DNA from: Deltaproteobacteria bacterium
GTDB lineage: Bacteria; Bdellovibrionota_C; UBA2361; OMII01
Length of the DNA stretch: 6,352 bases
Reading direction: 5' to 3'
Assembly: GCA_023262305.1 (NCBI GenBank)
Contig: JALRCK010000137.1
Coordinates: forward strand, 1 to 6,352
The notes under the pieces are model-generated. The model searched no databases, was not told the origin of the DNA, and saw only the letters and a program-made list of their open reading frames with translations. Of the stretch, positions 6,025-6,352 are shown one piece after another. Numbering within the stretch: the stretch's first letter is position 1; each line of letters opens with the position of its first letter. Position numbers and translations under genes: made by a program.

Positions 6025-6352
6025 GCCGGTTGCAACAGCTCTCGCGTGTTGGCGAACGCGGTTTGGTCGCGGGTCTCGTCATGAGCTCTTTGGGTGAAGA
6101 ATTCCACTATCATCAGCCGTATCGGTTGTTTAGCTACCCGAATAATTCTTGGAGCTCTCAATCAAAGTGAGTGTGCGTGTCAACGTGACTGAACCAGTAG
6201 ACAGTTGAGGATTGTTTGCAGACCGGGAGTCGAATGACGGCTTTGAGGGCTCGCGCAGGACGTTCCCTCGAACAGGGAAAACGTCATCAAAAATCAACGA
6301 AAATTGAACAGATCTTTTGGTTCCCCGAACGACCGGGATAGAGTATACCTTC
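6025..6352. other. Gene-free stretch downstream of rimO
   Basis: This stretch of 328 bp has no reading frame with recognisable content on either strand, and no tRNA or rRNA signature. A weak 5-bp stem with an 8-nt loop (6043-6047 with 6056-6060) lies just after rimO but lacks a T-run, so no intrinsic terminator can be called. A bulged hairpin lies at 6259-6285. Short palindromes of the form GTTC-N-GAAC occur at 6262-6273 and 6320-6330. The segment probably leads to the promoter of a gene beyond the window. Confidence 0.6.
6259..6285 (+). repeat. Bulged hairpin in the rimO downstream region
   Basis: The left arm gacgttccct (6259-6268) pairs with agggaaaacgtc (6274-6285), leaving a 2-nt bulge and a 5-nt loop. 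No T-run follows on either strand, so it is not a classical terminator. Its role is unknown. Confidence 0.5.

Noticed and set aside
6041..6065. Intrinsic terminator after rimO
   Set aside because: The stem is only 5 bp with an 8-nt loop and is not followed by a T-run.
6081..6170. A 29-codon open frame (ATG to TGA) after rimO
   Set aside because: There is no ribosome-binding site and no family resemblance. This length is expected by chance in non-coding DNA.
6315..6352. Possible promoter near the right edge (TTCCCC, 17 bp, TATACC)
   Set aside because: The -35 element is poor and the downstream gene is outside the window, so it cannot be supported.

Overview
The window reads as a chromosomal segment of a diderm (Gram-negative-type) bacterium with moderate GC content. 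The diderm call rests on a periplasmic LolA-type lipoprotein carrier with a signal peptide and on two envelope-type glycosyltransferases. The lineage cannot be fixed from this sequence. A deltaproteobacterial-like or other environmental proteobacterial-grade lineage is plausible, but that is only an impression.

Layout. Positions 1-190 hold a cluster of short palindromes resembling a REP/BIME element: two nearly identical copies in one orientation, one variant copy in the opposite orientation, and what looks like a decayed fourth copy. Four genes then lie on the minus strand. In their transcription order these are a family 2 glycosyltransferase with a second, degenerate GT-A-like half (2216-3700), a 53-residue Flp-type pilin that short-ORF cut-offs would miss (1963-2124), a family 4 glycosyltransferase (627-1790), and the zinc-ribbon protein YjdM/PhnA (215-559). 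A 122-bp divergent spacer (3701-3822) carries a strong 13-bp dyad. It separates the minus-strand genes from a plus-strand pair, lolA (3823-4557) and rimO (4567-6024), which are 9 bp apart and probably co-transcribed. Positions 6025-6352 have no recognisable gene, only a small bulged hairpin and short palindromic motifs.

How the genes fit together. lolA and rimO are housekeeping genes, for outer-membrane lipoprotein trafficking and for ribosomal protein S12 methylthiolation. The minus-strand genes look like an accessory surface module. The two glycosyltransferases probably act on a surface polysaccharide or glycoconjugate. The lone Flp pilin between them has no Tad assembly genes in the window, so it must rely on machinery encoded elsewhere if it is assembled at all. 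YjdM is a small conserved protein of unsettled function with no evident link to its neighbours.

No clearly new multi-gene system is visible. The items most worth a second look are the orphan Flp pilin between two glycosyltransferases, the GT2 protein with a degenerate second half, and the palindrome cluster whose stems differ by a compensated base pair.
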